64,000 nucleotides of DNA from Sipunculus nudus. Its lineage: Eukaryota > Annelida > Sipuncula > Golfingiida > Sipunculidae. The stretch lies in the NCBI GenBank assembly GCA_026874595.1, contig CM049313.1, forward strand, positions 63,428,159 through 63,492,158, given 5' to 3'. The translations under genes were made by a program, and so were the position numbers. Shown here piece by piece: positions 1 through 12,039 of this stretch. Below the pieces are notes generated by a model. The model did not search any database and was not told where the DNA came from. It was given only the letters and a program-made list of their open reading frames with translations. Position 1 is the first letter of the stretch. The number at the start of each line of letters is the position of its first letter.

Positions 1-59
1 AGAACCTCCCTTTCCTATTACAACAAATAAATTAAATGTCAGCGTCTGGCCGTGTCAGT

Positions 60-310
60 GGGTGGTTTCCGTCCTTAAGTACATGTCATGAACTTCTCCG
101 TCCAATACGTGGGTGGGCGCACGGTGACCCCTGCCCCAACTGACCCATGCCCAGTTTGGCGTCGCCCGGCACGTGTCTGGCGACAAGCCGTACGCGTTGC
201 GGTCCAGCATGGCGATATCGGGGGCGCCGTACCAGGTGGGCGTGGCAACTCTGCTTCCGCTCGACAGACAGACTGCGCTTTACTCAATGAATGAGCTGAA
301 CTTTCCCACG
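60..310. promoter_or_regulatory. CpG-rich island 1 (candidate cis-element)
   Basis: This is a unique, GC-rich segment in an AT-rich background with many CpGs. All reading frames on both strands stay open for 60-90 codons, which is what high GC produces by chance, so openness is weak evidence for coding. The minus frame contains a protein-like run (WYGAPDIAML, then LSPDTCRATPNWAWV). The plus strand has an acceptor-like pyrimidine tract ending in CCCAG near 155-160 and a CAG/GTGGGC donor-like site near 238. It could be a short exon or a regulatory island; I favour regulatory because no homology is recognisable. Confidence 0.25.
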
Positions 311-1990
311 GACACACTATCTCTGTATACTTTAACCGGGATATGGCATTTTGGACACCAAGGAGCCCATCATATGATAAATCCCGTTTTAGTTTCAGAC
401 CATCCTACAGTGGAACTCCTGTATTTTACAACAACTGTATTTTGATATTGGTTCGGCTACGTTTACACTGTGTCCAATGGACAGCTTAGCGCATACATCA
501 GAAAGGCGACAGCTGTAGTGCCAGGAAATAATATTGTCGTTGAGATATTTGTGGAACTACAGCCAGAATGACACGGCCGTGTGAGAGTAAAAAAAAAAGG
601 GTAATACTTTACCATGTACTACACCTATATGTATATGCAGAACCTCTATGTCCGCGGTATAGATTCCGCTCCCAGGCGTGCATATAAGGGGCTCACGCCC
701 CCGCCCCTTATGGAAAATATGAAAAATACAAAAAATAGAAAAAGATTAATACCGAAAAGTGCTTTAATTTGCGTTTCGCACCGTTTTCATCCCCACCTAT
801 ATACGGTTTTATGTTATTTGTAAATCTACTGCATAGTAATCCCGGAACACTTGTTTACCTGGGCCAGGGTCTTATATATATATTCTGTTATTTAATACCT
901 CTATTTACAAACACTTGCAGCATACACAACACACAGAGTTCTTGTACGATATGTCAAATAATAGCATGCAAATACTAGAGCCAAAACCTCAGAGTTTCCT
1001 AAAATCCTGTTTAAACTCTATTTTCAAACTGAAACAGGGGGCTTTAACAGGATCTTAGGCTCAACATCATTATATATACAAAGAAGTGTACCGGGAGTGT
1101 TATTGAAGAATTTACACATAATAAACTCTGGCACGCAGAAGTATTTATATATATGTAGGAGGAAAAAGTTAGGAGACAAAAGTCCGGCGCTGCTTTCTGT
1201 ATATTAAGTGTTCATATTCTATTTCCACATCATTTGGAGAATAAAAAAGCCCCCCCCCCCCCCCCCACCAGTATGAAAGCGCCTCTTTGATAAACCGCAC
1301 ACAGAACGGGAGTGCAAAGACAATTATGTGTGTGCTTTCAGCCTGGCACCATAAATAAGGACACAGGACGCACGCGTGCCTGTCCACTGAAGCGAATAGA
1401 AGGGCGTCAACCCCCATATTACAGCTATACATACGGCCCCGCCCTCGGATCTTATGCTAACAAACCATGTCAAGTCATTTGTGAAGAAAGCAGTCCAGGT
1501 GGAAAATTAATATTCATGATTTGGTAAAGCAGCAACAGTTTATAATTCACAAAGGACTATTCTGCGATAATAATAAGGGTTCATGAATAAAGAGTATAGA
1601 TGTTACGTTAAAGTAACTAAACCCAATTCCAGATTTCAATGACTCCAGATACAGGGAAATGATTTATTACAATTTGAACAAGATGTTAAAAATGCTTTCT
1701 GTATTTAATTTATGTGTTATCACGTACAGAATATCAAATATAAAATGATCTTACAGTAGGTGGCGACACCTGCGTCTAAGAACAAGAGACTATATTAAAA
1801 CACGTGACATTTGACGATGGGTATAATGTTTCCAGTCCATAGACAATGCAAGCATGTATATGATTTAATTAAGAGAAATATTAATGTAACTGAATATATA
1901 TGGGCTCGAGGCTTCGTCGTGTTTTTAAGCATTTTTTGCTGACAGGATTCACGATTGGGAAACTTTCCTAGAGATGTGACGAAACTGTCC
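311..1990. other. AT-rich non-coding stretch with poly-C run
   Basis: No supported gene is seen. The only notable feature is an uninterrupted run of 17 C at 1,250-1,266 next to an A-rich tract. Scattered short TA runs occur near 870, 1,070 and 1,150. The open frames here are short and unremarkable. Confidence 0.6.
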
Positions 1991-2480
1991 ATGCACGGGC
2001 CGCCGGCAACATGTCGCTAACAGAAAGCGATACCTGACTTCCGGGGGAATGAATATACGAGTGATCGATCTGCAAGTAACGTAAGTCAAAAGTCGATCGG
2101 GTCGGCGTACACGGGACAAGGGAAACAATACTACCAGCAATTATCGATCAATGCGGACTGTGGGACCGAGAGTTGGCGTACCACGCCAAGAGCACGTTCG
2201 CTTTCTGACTTTGGCGTTTGATGTAGCCAATCTATAGCACATACAATGACAATAGCGTACCCCGACTCGGGTGTCAACATGCCGTTGTCGATACTCCATT
2301 GGGCTTCGTCGCCGTTTATTTATCCATGATCTTCCCACAGTTGGGAGGTTGTATGCGCGCCGCTTCACCGCTCCCCACCTCTCGGGGAACCTCGCCCGGG
2401 CCAGGAAGTGTATCACGTGATTGGTTCCTTCCGGAAAGTTGCTGTTTCAAATCTGGAGCGCCTCAGGCTGACCCATCAGT
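1991..2480. promoter_or_regulatory. CpG-rich island 2 with E-box, CCAAT and ETS sites
   Basis: CpG density is high relative to the flanks. A compact array lies at 2,403-2,436: an ETS-type AGGAAG, a palindromic CACGTG E-box at 2,414-2,419, an inverted CCAAT box (ATTGG) directly abutting it at 2,420-2,424, and a second ETS core (CTTCCGGAA) at 2,428-2,436. Adjoining CACGTG, CCAAT and ETS sites are typical of TATA-less CpG promoters of MYC/USF-, NF-Y- and ETS-regulated genes. No convincing first exon is visible beside it, so enhancer or promoter cannot be decided. Open frames across the island (83-91 codons on each strand) are probably GC-driven. Confidence 0.35.
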
Positions 2481-3470
2481 GAAATCGTTCGATGGCAGAA
2501 AGAAAACATTCAAGGACCTAAACTTCATGCAAATGTCAAAACGCGAATTTATCATCAATTAATTCCCCATTTTCTTGATCTCATGAATGCTTGGAACACG
2601 ATGACAAATAAACTAAATAAATCTAACATTCATCAGTGTAACAATGAACGCTGACTCTTAAAAGCGGAGAGCTACAGTTTTTTCTAAGTAAATGTGTACT
2701 CTATATATGTCAATTTTCCTGTAACACGATGAGAACCCGCTCGTTTGAACGAATGTTTCATAATTTCACAAACTATATGAGACAGTAATGACAAGAATGA
2801 GAGCCGGTATACTAAGTAAGGTATATCAACTATCGGACATTTAAAATTTCCAAGATGTTATCTACAAGAAAAGGCCTATATTAAATTAAATTTAATCATC
2901 ATCTTTTTGAAAGCGTCCTTTGTTTAATGTCGTAACTATCTAAATTTAACTGAATCTTTTTTTTATTTTATTTTTATCAATTTAGATCAGAAATTTACTG
3001 TGGATTTAAACGTATCCATATGATTTATGAGGTTTTTTTTTCTGAAAGACCTATATATAAGTATATATAGCAGGTGTTGCTCCCCATCTATACCGAATCC
3101 GGTTAATTACAGCTTGTTAACACATTGGGTGCAACGTGTGCTTCGGCTTCACCATGAAGAATCAAAAAGACATTTTCTTATATAACCTAAGGTTCGCAAA
3201 TACTGATGCAATTAACCCACCACTGATGCCACCTACCGTATATGCAAGCATGGCTTTTCGATATATTGCTGCATATCAAACGCATCAATTAATGCACCGA
3301 ATTTTCCTATGTCTTCCATGCAGTGGTCCGTTCCAGAATCACGAATCCATTACTTTGTTATGGTCACTCTTTAAATGGATATTTAAAAAAAAAATCAGAT
3401 TCTGTAACACTAGGCAGCGTGAAATGTTTAGGGGAATGAATAAAGAAGTCAGTGGTTTTTTGTTAACAAA
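2481..3470. other. AT-rich non-coding stretch
   Basis: AT-rich sequence without recognisable genes or strong repeats. A 121-codon plus-strand frame at 3,136-3,501 runs into the LTR-like segment and has no recognisable domain. I do not accept it as a gene. Confidence 0.55.
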
Positions 3471-3473
3471 TAA

Positions 3474-3935
3474 TTATAATTTATTCTTAAAACAACCCTA
3501 ACATTACAATACACTAAATCAATACAATTACACAGTATAATAAACATAAAGTGTACAGTACCTGGATACCACCACCGTCACAGCGACAACGAGTCCTTTA
3601 CAACGTATAATCCAGATGAACAGTTCACATAAATCTCCTCAGAGAAAAATTGTCCAATTCAATCACAAAATCAATTTAAAGTTCTTGTAATAATCCCGAA
3701 TGCAAACTGGAGACAGGCCGCACTAAATCTGCATATAGTTCCTAGAATCCCTGGCACTAATGCAATTATCGGATAGGTCCAAAGCTGACCCACACTCTTC
3801 CGTGTACGCTGGAATATTTCTCTCTCCCCGGCTCTAAAACACAGCCCCTATTTATAACTTTTCATCCGAAAATTCAAGAAACTTCTATTTCACGAACAAC
3901 CCCAAAGAACCCAACAATACATAATACACACGCCC
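3474..3935 (-). mobile_element. Candidate solo LTR (retrotransposon remnant)
   Basis: Read on the minus strand this has the internal order of an LTR. There is an upstream region, a canonical TATA box (TATAAATA, plus positions 3,849-3,856) followed by a G-rich start region, about 370 bases of transcribed-like sequence, then an AATAAA poly-A signal (plus 3,480-3,485). The low-coordinate end begins TGTTAACA and the high-coordinate end reads ATTACA, compatible with TG...CA termini. I did not find a convincing 5-bp target-site duplication, nor gag/pol remnants or a second LTR in the window. An ordinary small promoter plus poly-A site is the alternative. Confidence 0.35.
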
Positions 3936-4118
3936 AAAGAACATTACAAGACACGCGCTCACAGAGTGCGACAAGCCAAGAAATTCCAGATTAGTATGAG
4001 CGCTGTGTTTCTACACACCGCGAGAGTGCAGCAGGTGTGGTTATATATAGCAGCGCACAAAGTTTGCGCTTGAAACTGAATGCCTACAGACACATGTACT
4101 ACAATAAAAGAGTATCTG

Positions 4119-4121
<3 letters not shown>

Positions 4122-4176
<55 letters not shown>

Positions 4177-4182
4177 TATATC
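4122..4182. repeat. (TA)n-(CA)n compound microsatellite
   Basis: About 20 TA units run directly into about 8 CA units. Confidence 0.95.
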
Positions 4183-4329
4183 GTGATGTATAAGCTCCAT
4201 GGCATGTATCCCTTGAATGTTTAAGGATGTGATAGCAAGTGGTTAGAACTCTCAGCCTTTGGCAGCGTCGGAAGTAAAAAAAGACACTTAACGAGGAAGG
4301 CTTGTTTTAAATCCAAGTTTCATTTTAAT

Positions 4330-5050
4330 TAGGGTTGTCGAAATGACAACATAAGCTTAACAAAATGACAAGTTTCGGGTTGTCAAAATGACAAGTTTGC
4401 CGTCGCAAAATGACAAATTTAGGTTCGTCAAAATTGACTACAATAGCTTTTCAGTAAGACTAATTTACCGGTAGGTTGTTAAATTGATATTTTAAGCCCT
4501 GCACATGCAATGATAACTTTAGTGTTGTTTAACTGACAACTTGATTTTAGCAACATGACAATCTAAGGGCAATCCAAATTACAACGTACGCTCAGCAAAA
4601 TGACAACTTAGGGCTGATAAACTGACTTTTTACCTTACAAAATGACAAATTTAGGACTATCGAATTGACAAATTTAGCCTAGCAAAATGACCACATTAGG
4701 GTTGTATGACTGACAACATTAGCTTACCAAACTGACAGCCTTAGGGTTGTCGAACTATTAATATTTATTTTTATTTTTACTATATCTTTATTCAGTTTGG
4801 CTTGTTCATGATTAACTGATCTTTCATAAGGTCCTGAATTGACTATTTCAGCCTTAGAAGACAAATTAAGGGTTGTACGACTTGCAACTTTAGCCTACTA
4901 AAATGACAACTTTAGGGTTGTCGAATTAAAAACTCAGGCCTAGTTCAATGACAAATTTAAGGTTACCAAGTTAACAAAGTTAGCCTGAAAAAATGACAGG
5001 TACATGCATGCAGGATTGTCAAATTGACAGGCTTATAGATTTATTTAGTC
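4330..5050. repeat. Degenerate tandem repeat of TGACAAC-type units
   Basis: Roughly 720 bases are built from imperfect units of about 25-35 bases. Each alternates a 'TTAGGGTTGTCGAA' half and a 'TAGCCTARCAAAATGACAA' half. GGTTGTC is followed by (A/T)TGACAAC, so each unit also contains a short inverted pair (GTTGTC/GACAAC). Divergence between units is high, so the array is old. A non-repeat interruption is seen near 4,755-4,835. Confidence 0.8.
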
Positions 5051-6229
5051 AAAAAACATACATTATTTTATATACATAACATATATATATATATACATTC
5101 ATGCTTGCCGGTAACTTGTCTATACAGAAGCGGAAGTGCGATTCTCAACAGCCCTTTATCAATTAAAATAGACCCGCATGCAGAGAAATGTATATGGGAC
5201 TGCCAGAAAAAGATATAGATACAGTGAATGGTGAAGTCGAAAAAATAGGTGCGGGTCAGCGAATAGCCTTTCGTTCCTATTATTTTAATGCCCTTGACAT
5301 CGTTAATGTAAAATCAATTGACATATGAAAAAACATTTCAAATAGAAACTATTTCCTTTTATTTTTTTAACGTTTTCCAAGGTATGTTATAGTTCCTTAA
5401 TTATGCAGATATCTCATTACATCATTGCAACTTGCGTTTTGATGTTATGCATGGTCTTTCCAAAACGGAAACGGCAAAACACCAGCGGGTGTCTCTCTGC
5501 ATATGGACACCACCTGGCCTTTGGTCATATATGAACTGTACATTTGTTAATTGAGAAAATGTCGTGAGTATAGATGTAATGAAGCTTAAAGAATTTAATG
5601 TCATGCTTTTCACACTCAATCTATCAATATATACGCTACATAAGGCGGTATATATGCATAGGCGCTCTAATATGTACCCTTTTGGAAAACATTGTAAAGT
5701 CTTGTTCATTTGAGATAAAGTTTCACAAGTCATATATAATAAACCAGTTTCAGGAATTTCAACTTTCCGAACAAAAGTCCCATTATTAATTGTTGTTTAT
5801 ATACGTTTCCATATTTTCTTTTATCTGAGGGAAGCGAGAAAAGCTTATACTTCGTACTAATTCATATCCCACAAAATCCACTAAATTCAAAGCTAACGTA
5901 TTAATTATGCTGGATCAAGAGGATCATAATTTTCGCATAGATAGTCGCTGTATTCCAAAAACCCCTTGATAACGATGGTGGAACCGTTGAAACAATTGGA
6001 GTTATTAAGTTCTCGTGTGGCCAGGCTTTGCTTCAGTATATATTACACGCTCTTGTTGTAAGTTCTATTCTCAAACCAACAAGGGGTTTCATTGTATTTA
6101 CTTCCAGTTACCCTCTTAGTAGCCGGTCCAGCTAATCCTGCGGAAATGTTGTTCTCCGCGCTGCATTCAGACCAGAAGTTTAATTACAGAAGATTGCGCA
6201 GTGTTAAGCTGATGATCCAAGTTTTGATA
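5051..6229. other. AT-rich non-coding stretch
   Basis: No gene is supported. A short TA run lies near 5,080-5,096. A 103-codon minus frame at 5,422-5,733 has no recognisable motif. Confidence 0.55.
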
Positions 6230-6670
6230 AGCTCCGAGCGCGTGCAAGTAAGGGCTTCAAACAATGGAGTGCCTTGCCACTTGAGTCCGTATTACTGGGG
6301 ATGGATGGAGGTTCTGATTTGAGCTCTCTGTCGCTGTGATTAGGTTAATAGCGGGGTACAAGATATCCCGTCGAGTTAATGACATAAATAACGCGATATT
6401 AAGGTTTTTGGCTGAGACGTGTCCGTCTTGGCCTGAAACCGGCAAGTGCGACCGGAACATGTATGCCAGGCAGTTGCTCATTTCATGTCGATCTGGCTGC
6501 ACGCACGCGCAGAACCCCGCCGCGCCTGCGCGGACGCTCCCCGTATTGAAATCGACAAGGAAACCTCTCCAAACCCGGAAATTGCGCGTCACTGCTCGTT
6601 TGAAACAGACATGGTTGTGGGGATGTTGTCATGTCCCCCACAGCTCTGTCTACAAAGTGAATGACACATT
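6230..6670. promoter_or_regulatory. CpG-rich island 3
   Basis: Unique sequence with dense CpG, including a GCACGCACGCGC-type alternating tract and CGCGCCTGCGCGG near 6,500-6,540. TAAT/ATTA homeodomain-type cores flank it (for example GAGTTAATGACA near 6,375). Frames of 72-140 codons are open on both strands in several phases, as expected from base composition, so I do not call a gene. Candidate enhancer or promoter. Confidence 0.3.
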
Positions 6671-6829
6671 GGAGGGGAGTCGTGTCTGTAAAATCCGTTC
6701 ATTAAGGTTATACATGAGTGTAATCCTTACAACAGTCATTAGTGTTTTTTTCTTTTAAACCTTTTTTAAGAGAAATCTCCGTCAAGTTTTGAGCACTTAA
6801 ACATGATAATCAAAGGCGAGCCGCTTCTG

Positions 6830-6877
<48 letters not shown>

Positions 6878-7290
6878 ACCTGAAAACAGACTTTTATTGA
6901 GTGAACAAGTTTCGACACAGCGGGTTACTTGAATGGGTGATTTTACGTTTTAGCTATATCGAAACAATTAAGTAAAGCACCCCCTTAACGTGCGTCAACT
7001 TTGAAAAGCTTTTTTTCGACTAATAAGTATATCACTGTATTGTTGTCTGCATGATATGACCTGTTTTGTGGTTAGTTCTTTACATTTTTTATATAAAGAT
7101 GGATTGGTTGGTTGAAATATATTCCATACCCTTTCTTTAAACCTATCCTATAAAATGAAAATTATTATCAGAATAACAGTCCACTAACACGTGACTGATA
7201 TAAAACCACGTGGCATAATAAAGGCTGTGTAAAATGAAAAAAAAATACTAAAAAGGAAAACAACATTATTTGTATAATAATGCTAACACT

Positions 7291-7322
<32 letters not shown>

Positions 7323-7761
7323 TAGTTTTGTTATTATCTGATCAAGTTGAATAATAAGTTTATAAGTATATACGCGGCATGTTTTATATGTATATATATA
7401 TAAGTGTGCATGTGTGTGTCACTGTGTGCATATGTGCATGTGTGTTACATTCAACTCTCCAAGGTACTCTTTTTATTTTGTGTTTATGGTCTTTAGTTAG
7501 ATATTTGAATTTAGGCTATAGTTGGAGCTTCAAATGTATTTACATACACAATGATAATAATAATTAATAATAAGAATAATGATAAGCAAGGAATTAATTT
7601 TACTTAAATAATTGATATTGTTGCTGCTCTTGTTGTTTCATGTGTTTGCCTATTTTGTTTAGAATTTGTTTATATGTGGCAAAGTTAACACAGTGAAATA
7701 GAAATGGACTATTAAATGAGTTATTCAAATTGTTTCTCAAATTTTGAATTGTTCATAATCT

Positions 7762-7855
<94 letters not shown>

Positions 7856-8399
7856 TTATGAAAACATAAAAAATTGTAATTAAGCTTAAATAATGCTCCA
7901 AAATGTAGTACTTTAATGAAAATAACACCGGACTGCTAGCAAATCAGTGACAGGAAGTTAAGATCATTAAAGATCGCTCCAGTAAAGTACCCTCACAACA
8001 GAAGACCATTCCTTTCGACGTGAACTTCACTTTGATTTGAAATTCACATTACCTGAATATAAATAACCATATTTACTTGAATAACATTGTGCAAATGAAA
8101 CTCTATGAGGTTAAAAACCATGGTTTGTTGTGCTGTTTTTGGAGCGTTTTCGCTCTTTTGCTGAGCTCTTGTTTCACATAAGAGTGTTTTCATACAGCCC
8201 GTCTTTGTGCACAACTTTACAATGAGTTCTCTATCAGCATTCATCGGGCTCAATATCATTTGTTTGCCCAGTATATTTTCTCCGCCACTCGCAGCTCCTT
8301 TTTCTTTTCATCCGCATTTTCTGTTTTGTCTGTGCTTCCCATTTGCAGTTTTGCCAATGTTTCTTTCTTGTAATGGTATTCACCCTCGGCAAGTATTTG
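6671..8399. repeat. AT-rich stretch with (TA)n and (TA)n-(GA)n microsatellites
   Basis: It holds (AT)n at about 6,832-6,874, an interrupted TA tract at about 7,290-7,322, and a long (AT)n running into (AG)n at 7,769-7,852, which makes a strand-asymmetric purine/pyrimidine boundary. No gene is supported in the sequence between them. Confidence 0.8.
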
Positions 8400-8710
8400 C
8401 CTGAATAAAATTCCAGACCCCGGAAGCATGTTCCCGTCCCCTCCCCTGTTTTCTTGTTTGTTGGACAGAAAACAAAGCCTGCCCAGTAGCTTTGCAGCCC
8501 GAGACTTGACTGTTTCGGGGAATCCCCTCTTCTGGTCGATTGAAACCTTATCCTAGCAGTAAGGAGAGAATAGTTCCTTTATCGATCATATCGACCGAGG
8601 GTTGTCTCTAATCCGTATTCTAAATACGGCGGGCGAGAGGCATGGCGGTGGGAAGCGCTTACCCGAGCTGGTTCTCACGTGAACCGCTCCATCAGCTGAA
8701 TATTATTCAC
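8400..8710. promoter_or_regulatory. CpG-rich island 4
   Basis: Unique, GC-balanced segment with a perfect 7-bp stem and 3-base loop (CCGTATT/AATACGG at 8,613-8,629), repeated ATCGAT/ATCGAC cores at 8,581-8,594, and a CACGTG E-box near 8,677. No coherent reading frame is apparent. Candidate regulatory module. Confidence 0.3.
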
Positions 8711-9539
8711 CACTCTAATATTATAAGAGGAGTCTGTGGTATCCGTGCATGCACCTTAACCATGCGTATATATATATATATATATATACTATCGTATTCT
8801 TAGTAATTAAAATAGTTCTTATGAATTTGTATGTTTCCATACTTATCTATTTCTCTAAACAAGAAACTTCACATATTAAAAAAATGCATCATTTATGACA
8901 GAGATACAGAAGCAGTCACAAAGAGGGGAAAGTAAAAATCATGTAAAACTATATAATTAATAAATTCTTAATTAGTAATTAATATGTTTGATAATTGTGT
9001 CATCTATATGTATTTTCGTATATTTGTGTGCTATATATATATTTACCGGGCTGATTGGCAACATATGCTGATTTTCTGCATATTTATATGCGTCAAATTG
9101 TAATAGCAGATAAACGTAATAATTGTCTACAGCTTTGGCTGAGAGGCGGGGAAAAATCCTTGGTCGTCCTCGGCATTCTTTATCGCCACCGGCGTTGTCT
9201 ATTTTGGAAGGAAAGTCGTATACACGTGGCCTAATCATTATTAAACCACAATGTAAACTGACACGTTCCACAGACTAGATAACGTTCCACTGCCACAACT
9301 GCCAATAATACCCCGTCAAAAGACTCCGTCATATCACAAATATAAAATGAATATTAAATGGATGGGGCAAATGGGTGCAGGGCAAGAGATCGTTGGATTT
9401 TATTGGTCATGTACTTCAGTTCTGCTGGCTGTTACTTTTAAAAGGGCCGCGTGAATAAGGCCCATGCACCTGCAAACGTATAATAGAATATATTTGAAGT
9501 TTATCCGTATAAGAGGGGGCGATAACCCGTTATGTAGTG
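8711..9539. other. AT-rich stretch with short (TA)n
   Basis: (TA)n lies at about 8,766-8,789. A 99-codon minus frame at 8,972-9,271 has no recognisable motif. No gene is supported. Confidence 0.55.
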
Positions 9540-9990
9540 AGGCTTTGGTCGTAATAAATTGTCAGAATAGGTTCAGGAAGAAAAGTCGGGCCATCTAATA
9601 TTCATCAGCAGTCAAATAGTGGCCGTTATGAAATTCCTGGCGTCAATGACAGAAACTCAACGGTGCCATATGGCAATAGCAAAATGGACAGTACTAATTT
9701 CCCTCGGGTCTGACTGATTTCATTTACCGCTGTTTGAAAATAGAGCCAGATGTGTCCTTTGGGTAATTTTGTGGCAAGAGAGCTCTATTTGTCCCGTGGA
9801 TACGTCGTCGCCTGCTAATGCTTTATGTATGGGGACCTGGCCAACTATGTCCCAGGGAGGATGTCTATTTCAGTTTGTCGGTTTCGGCAGCGCTTGTCGA
9901 TTTCAGCTGAGCGTGTCAATTTCAAGACTGTTTGTCATTTTCAGCTGCGCGCACGCGGGGGACGCAAACATAACATTAATGTGATTTATG
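9540..9990. promoter_or_regulatory. CpG-containing island 5
   Basis: Unique sequence with a TGACAG (MEIS/TGIF-type) site near 9,648, a CATATG E-box near 9,668 and a run of repeated 'TTTCAG(C/T)TG' and 'GTCGATTTCAG'-like words at 9,868-9,950. Short near-repeats (TCAGTTTGTCGG, TTGTCGATTTCAGC, GTGTCAATTTCA, TTGTCATTTTCAGC) suggest a local degenerate repeat. No gene is supported. Confidence 0.3.
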
Positions 9991-10338
9991 CTGGCTTGGT
10001 TTTTCACACAGATTCACGACAGACTATATAATTCCCAATTCGAACACTAAAGAGTTTCTGCCAATTTCCACCTATACCAGGTAACTCTAACTTGATACAT
10101 TAACATGCACTGTATAAAGAAATGAAGCCTGATGATTTGTTTTGGCCCACAAGATTTTAAAACGTATCTTTAGTAAATAATTTAAAAAAACAGGATTCTT
10201 TGAATGTTTAATTATAGTTATGGCCTCCATGCCTGCTGTGTCAGTTCCCGTTAACAATTATTTTAAGTGTAATAAGGAACTTTATGTGTCACTATATATC
10301 TTATACACTTGCAGATATATCACACTAAATATAATGTA

Positions 10339-10410
10339 TACAGTGGAACCCCACAATTACGACCACCCTGGGGACTGAGCAAAGTTGTCGTAATTATGGG
10401 GAGGTCTTAT
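10339..10410. mobile_element. CAGTGG-ended MITE fragment with internal palindrome
   Basis: It starts TACAGTGGAACCCC, the usual end of pogo/Tigger-type non-autonomous elements. It contains a 15-base imperfect inverted repeat (CCCCACAATTACGAC / GTCGTAATTATGGGG, about 10,349-10,402). No matching far end was found, so it looks truncated. Confidence 0.5.
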
Positions 10411-10782
10411 TTGTGAAACTCTTACCTTGGTCGCATATTACACGCTGATGTTTAACGTGTATCAGTGCATGTGTATCTATTGCCTATCTTTAATATGAAT
10501 TAAAACAAAATATTTTACTTAGCGGAGGACCCTTATGAATGTTTTTTTTAGTGTGTGTGTGTGTGTAGTTGGACAGAAAACAAAATTGTTTTATATATTT
10601 ATTCATGATAAAAATTTATATACGCATATGCGTATTAATCGTGGAATCCAATGACATGCTATAGCTTTACATGTACAGTAGAGTTGAATTATTAGAAAGC
10701 GTGGCGAGTCCTATATACATGGACATGTGGTTGACTATACACGGTATATATTTATCGCAGGTGGTGTGTACATGTATATATA

Positions 10783-10962
10783 TGTCGAGGGAAGAATGAA
10801 AATCTGGGAAGATCGGAAAAAATGTGAATTCTCATTATTCCCTGGAAGAAGAGGAATCACATGTCATCATACTATCTAGATCCTCATTTTTCCCGGAACA
10901 ATTGAGAATTCTTGAATTTCCCGGGAAGAATAGGAATTCTCGGTTTTCCCAGCTATACAAAT
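10783..10962. repeat. Palindromic TTCCCGGGAA repeat, copy 1
   Basis: About 170 bases are built from overlapping inverted words around GAATTCTC, TTCCCGGGAAGAAT and their complements, which would fold extensively. The left edge reads TATATATGTCGAGGG, the same edge found at the foldback element at 24,599. A second copy of the internal sequence lies at 11,497-11,642. Confidence 0.7.
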
Positions 10963-11496
10963 ATCCTTTTAAAAGGTGAAGCAGGTTCATTTTGCAGAAT
11001 TTAGTATTGTAAGCAGATTTTAATGTTATTTGTTGACCACTGTAAAAAAGATATAAATTTGATGTTTTGTTTCGTCATGAAAAAAAAGAAGAAAACACAT
11101 TTTTGTTAAAATATTTTATTCACAAATATAATGATACTAATCCTATCAAATTTAAGTGGAAAACAATCACATGCACCATGCAGATATTTACATTTAAGAT
11201 TAAAGCACATATGATACAATTGGTATATAAAGACTTTCAGATACATGTGAATACTTTTAACCTACAGTTTGAAAGCTTCATATTTTATTCACATAAATCT
11301 GTTTTATATGAGTGTATATAAAAATTTTAACCACTTGAACGGTTCGGAATTAAAGTGAATTAAGTCTATCAAATTTCTTTTTGAAAACGAGATAATATGA
11401 ACATGAAAAATTACCAAAAAATAAAAGAGTTAAAAGAAGTAAAAAATGATTCCTATTTTTCAAAGGATAAATTTGGATTTCATAATTCCAGTCTCA
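10963..11496. other. AT-rich spacer between the two palindromic copies
   Basis: About 530 bases of AT-rich sequence. An 84-codon plus frame at 11,067-11,321 is low-complexity (Lys/Phe/Ile-rich) and not accepted as a gene. This spacer and its two flanking copies could be one larger degenerate element. Confidence 0.5.
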
Positions 11497-11642
11497 CCCG
11501 GGAAGAATGGGAATTCTCAATTTCCTGGAAGAGACTGCATGAATAATCATTTATCCCGGGAATTCATTCTTCCCGGGAGGAACCTGAATATTTTCATTCT
11601 ATCTCTTGATTCTCATTTTTCCCGGGAAGAATGAGGATTCCA
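11497..11642. repeat. Palindromic TTCCCGGGAA repeat, copy 2
   Basis: It contains at least three CCCGGGAA or TTCCCGGG palindromes, each next to GAATGNGAATTC-type words, matching copy 1. The inner pair ATCCCGGGAATTCATT / CTTCCCGGGAGG shows the units occur in both orientations. Confidence 0.7.
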
Positions 11643-11876
11643 AATAATACATAAGATATAAATGTATGTAATCATATAAAGCAATAAACTGTATACTTAT
11701 CATGAATATTTCCCATGTTTTCTTGAAAATGTTCTGCTCCCTGCTTCTCTCTATATAAATATATATATATATATGTATCTGTGTGTCTGTCTATTAACAT
11801 GTATATATATGTTAGTAACAGACATGTAATATTTATACAGCAAGTCAATGCATGTTAATCATTGCTTTACATTGAT

Positions 11877-11917
<41 letters not shown>

Positions 11918-12039
11918 TGCAATATATATATATATATATATATGCAATGCTTTTAAATGTAAAATATGAACAGATGACAGTGCCTGATATTGAAGAATGA
12001 CTCTTGGAGGGTTATAATCTGTTCAGGTCAAGAAGTGAT
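11643..12039. repeat. (TA)n microsatellite cluster
   Basis: TA/TG tracts occur at about 11,757-11,776 and 11,880-11,943, the second one interrupted by CATATATGCA. Nothing else is supported. Confidence 0.85.

Noticed and set aside
3136-3501. 121-codon plus-strand frame
   Set aside because: AT-rich, no domain, and it runs into the poly-A end of the opposite-strand LTR-like segment.
6336-6758. 140-codon plus-strand frame in a CpG island
   Set aside because: Both strands are open in several frames there, as GC-rich DNA predicts; no recognisable motif or splice context.
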